Source: Oscillospiraceae bacterium (lineage in GTDB: Bacteria > Bacillota > Clostridia > TANB77 > CAG-508). Taken from it: a DNA stretch of 64,000 nucleotides. Positions 61,779 through 64,000 of this stretch are shown piece by piece. Location of the stretch: NCBI GenBank assembly GCA_009778695.1, contig WRFS01000003.1:1-64000 (forward strand), written 5' to 3'. Within the stretch, counting starts at the first letter, position 1. Every line of letters starts with the position of its first letter. The position numbers and the translations under genes are program-made. The notes below the pieces were generated by a model. The model had not been told where the DNA came from, searched no databases, and saw only the letters and a list, made by a program, of their open reading frames with translations.

Positions 61779-64000
61779 TTAGTATTTATTTTTCATTTGA
61801 TCCAACGTATTATTTATATTATTTCCAAAAACTGGCTGAGAGTAACTATTATTTAATGAAGGTGGAGCATACCCTTTTTTGTTTCCACCCGTATTTGCCA
61901 TAGGATATAACACATTAGCAATTTGCTTTAAGCTATTTATAATTGACTTCGAATACCCATTCAATGACATATCGCAACTAATTAACGATTCTAAATACTT
62001 TGAATATGCATCTATATCAAATGGTATTGAATACGATTGAACTGTATCTTTATTAAACAAATCCAACATATATGCCATACCTGGATCTTTATATACTGAA
62101 ATAGCCCCTACCAATACTCTTTCATTTATCCCTTTAACATTTGTCGCCATATTAATTATTACTTTTAATTTTTCTTCTTTTAATACATTTTTAGATTTTA
62201 ACTCTTTTACAAATGTTGTTAACGGCTGCATTGTTAAAATATCCATATTTTGTACTAAACAAATATTTTGTGAATTATCAAAATATCCTACTGGTGTTTT
62301 ATAGTCGCAATCTATAAGCACTACTGAATGAGATTGCACTAATGTTTCTATTACTTTGTCTGCTTCATAAATAACTTCTGTTTCGTTTGGTATAGCTGTA
62401 TATACGGTTAAATTTTTATTAACAACTATTCCATCTGCAGTGCCATTTCTAAGTCCTATCATTGTATTTGAAACTTTACTTCTAAGACTTTCATTATTAT
62501 TAGTATATATATAGAATGAATTTCTATTTTGTGTCATATCTAATATTGCAACATTTATATTCATAGATGATAGCAATTGTGCTATGTTGTTTACTATAAA
62601 TGATGTTCCAGACTTGCTTGTTCCTACAAATGATGCTACTTTTTTATCTCTAGAAATCAACTGTTCTATATTTTTATATTCTGTCTCTGATTGACCACTA
62701 GTAGCTGATTGGGCATACGAATTAGCTGTTAGCTGATTGCCAGTAACAGGTTGAGCATATGTATTTGCTACTGGTTGACTACTAGCAACAGGTTGAGTAT
62801 AGGCATTTACCTCTGGCTGGCTACTAGTAACTGGTTGGGTATAGGCATTTGCCTCTGGCTGACTACTGGTAACTGGTTGAGTATAGGCATTTGCCTCTGG
62901 TTGACTACTGGTAACTGGTTGAGTATAGGCATTTGCCTCTGACTGACTACTGGTAACTGGTGAAACGGCCTTATTGGCCACTTGCTGACTATTTGCAGTT
63001 AGCGATGCATATGGATTCACTGCTGGTTGAGTATTAGTATAATAATCATCTTCCATACCTGGTAAACTTGCTATTGAATCATCCTCTATGGTATTTGGTT
63101 CAATTTTTTTAGGTCTTCCTCTGCCTTTTTTTGGAGTAGCTGTAGTATTTATATCTACTGGTTTTTTTGGTCTTCCTCTGCCCTTTTTCATTGGGTCGAT
63201 GATGGCATCGACCCCTACATTTGCGTTTGAATCATTCTGGGTACCCACCCCTACATCTGTTTCATCTTCTTCAAATCCTGGTAATGTGTTGGTTACTTCT
63301 TCTTCAGCAGTTTGTGCATCTTCTTCAAATCCTGGCAATGTATTTACTACATCTTCCTCAAGTGCTGTAAACGCATCATGAACAGGAGGTACGTAACTTT
63401 GCTTAGGTTCCAATTCCTCAATCTTTTTTGCAGAATTTATATCTACATTATTTGGAATTATTATATTTGAAGCAACTTGCGTACTGCTAATTTGTTCCAT
63501 AATTCTATCATTTGATGAATCTACTTTTAAATCTTTTTCTTTAATTTTAGGCTCATTTTGAACTGATGTTAAGCCTAAAGAAGATGTATTTGACTTATAA
63601 TTATTAGCAAACGTCATCAATTGTTGATATTTTGGAGATTTCGCTTCCAAAACTGCTTTTACATTCAACGGTAAGAATTTTATTATTACCTTTAATTGCC
63701 CATCTGTGTATTGACTAGCAATATTATCAAAGCCTTCTACATATTTTTCTTCATCCTTACCTAATTTTTTATAATATGCAATTATGTTTTGAATTTCTTC
63801 TTCACTAACATCACTATCACCAGCTTGTTGAGTAGCGGCTTGCACATTATAATAACTTCTTGCTTCATTTTGTCCACGAGGATGGTCTATTAAATCACAT
63901 ACTATATGTACATTTCTATCTGCACCTACTAATGCATTATATATACCAATTTCATATAATTTTTTTACAAGAAAATCACCTGGAACATGCCTATCTGTTG
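61779..64000 (-). CDS. Large TadZ/CpaE-like ATPase (5' end outside window)
   Basis: The frame is open to the window edge. The true N-terminus lies beyond base 64000; upstream of the first internal start it reads TDRHVPGDFLVKKLYEIG..VCDLIDHPRGQNEARSYYN. N-terminal helical part, a Pro/Gln-rich linker with 14-residue repeats, then a P-loop ATPase-like domain (VASFVGTSKSGTSFIVNNIA; NVAILDMTQNRNSFYIY; SVVLIDCDYKTPVGYF). This fits the MinD/ParA fold of TadZ/CpaE, with a Walker A that lacks the usual GGxGKTT. It may localise a pilus or secretion machine. An inserted repeat gives residues at 63191-63252. Confidence 0.8.
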   Translation of the reverse strand, partial: TDRHVPGDFLVKKLYEIGIYNALVGADRNVHIVCDLIDHPRGQNEARSYYNVQAATQQAGDSDVSEEEIQNIIAYYKKLGKDEEKYVEGFDNIASQYTDGQLKVIIKFLPLNVKAVLEAKSPKYQQLMTFANNYKSNTSSLGLTSVQNEPKIKEKDLKVDSSNDRIMEQISSTQVASNIIIPNNVDINSAKKIEELEPKQSYVPPVHDAFTALEEDVVNTLPGFEEDAQTAEEEVTNTLPGFEEDETDVGVGTQNDSNANVGVDAIIDPMKKGRGRPKKPVDINTTATPKKGRGRPKKIEPNTIEDDSIASLPGMEDDYYTNTQPAVNPYASLTANSQQVANKAVSPVTSSQSEANAYTQPVTSSQPEANAYTQPVTSSQPEANAYTQPVTSSQPEVNAYTQPVASSQPVANTYAQPVTGNQLTANSYAQSATSGQSETEYKNIEQLISRDKKVASFVGTSKSGTSFIVNNIAQLLSSMNINVAILDMTQNRNSFYIYTNNNESLRSKVSNTMIGLRNGTADGIVVNKNLTVYTAIPNETEVIYEADKVIETLVQSHSVVLIDCDYKTPVGYFDNSQNICLVQNMDILTMQPLTTFVKELKSKNVLKEEKLKVIINMATNVKGINERVLVGAISVYKDPGMAYMLDLFNKDTVQSYSIPFDIDAYSKYLESLISCDMSLNGYSKSIINSLKQIANVLYPMANTGGNKKGYAPPSLNNSYSQPVFGNNINNTLDQMKNKY
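62750..62950 (-). repeat. 42-bp tandem repeats coding for a Pro/Gln-rich linker
   Basis: Five or so copies of a 14-residue unit (TQPVTSSQPEANAY) inside the TadZ-like gene. Several copies are near identical in DNA, so recent slippage expansion is likely. It lies between the N-terminal and ATPase domains, as a flexible spacer. Confidence 0.9.
63191..63252. repeat. REP-like palindrome embedded in a coding region
   Basis: The minus strand reads TGTAGGGGTCGATGCC..ATCGACCC, plus a second GTAGGGGTGGGTACCC unit nearby. It matches the 59104 repeat family and encodes VGVGTQ..NANVGVDAIIDP without breaking the frame. A dispersed repeat thus became protein sequence. Confidence 0.75.

Noticed and set aside
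62750-62950. A CRISPR-like array in the TadZ-like gene
   Set aside because: The 42-base units are contiguous without spacers and encode an in-frame protein repeat.

Overview
The window looks like chromosome of an AT-rich, strictly anaerobic Gram-positive bacterium of the class Clostridia, probably an uncultured gut lineage. The support is a V-type ATPase, a bifurcating-type [FeFe] hydrogenase (HydA with NuoE/NuoF-like partners), IspG/IspH, WhiA, mini-RNase III, IreB-RuvX-DUF1292, Spo0A-like regulators, a YtxC-like protein, a sortase and an LCP-family wall enzyme. Almost all genes lie on the minus strand. I saw no rRNA, tRNA, CRISPR array or transposase.

Layout. 1-413: end of a Spo0A-like regulator (+). 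495-10000: V-ATPase operon (G/H-C-I-K-F-E-A), interrupted by an RCC1-repeat pseudopilin; subunits B and D are not seen. 10180-12656: ispH and ispG around a small cassette. 12671-14596: cytosolic zincin-like protein. 14636-25445: hydrogenase genes hydA, nuoF and nuoE, with hydA separated from the others by a 6.4 kb accessory island (16.4-22.8 kb) of duplicated modules of unknown function, DUF4160 pieces and a RhuM-like gene. 25.5-30.8 kb: hemW, an AgrC-like kinase, a tiny peptide ORF, a Spo0A-like response regulator, an XRE regulator and a short whiA. 30.9-40.6 kb: surface cluster of membrane-anchored cohesin-like/cadherin-like proteins alternating with secreted peptidoglycan hydrolases that end in dockerins. 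40.7-43.5 kb: a GC-rich hairpin-laden transcription unit, a ytxC-like gene, a sortase and vanZ. 43.6-54.5 kb: capsule/exopolysaccharide operon with its promoter at 54.55 kb. 54.7-64.0 kb: housekeeping genes (AI-2E-type permease, mrnC, rbgA, LCP, DUF1292, ruvX, ireB), a GAF/degenerate-GGDEF protein and a TadZ-like ATPase running off the right edge.

The most striking observation concerns the codon CGG. Reading every gene by eye, I found in-frame CGG at seven places where a gene is broken and one untranslated base restores it. At each, skipping the C (so CGGN is read as GGN, or as a four-base codon) returns exactly to the homologous frame: hydA, a family 2 glycosyltransferase, an acyltransferase whose only start with a Shine-Dalgarno sequence needs it, an RCC1 pseudopilin, two DUF4160 copies at the same position, and more tentatively a glucosaminidase. 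The other genes use AGA, AGG, CGT, CGA and CGC for arginine. The one exception is a GC-rich 79-codon ORF at 40.8-41.0 kb with three CGG codons close together. I infer that CGG is undecoded here and triggers +1 frameshifting.

A second system is a family of at least eleven dispersed hairpin elements. They share a conserved core, but their 27-35 bp arms differ in sequence from copy to copy while staying perfectly self-complementary.
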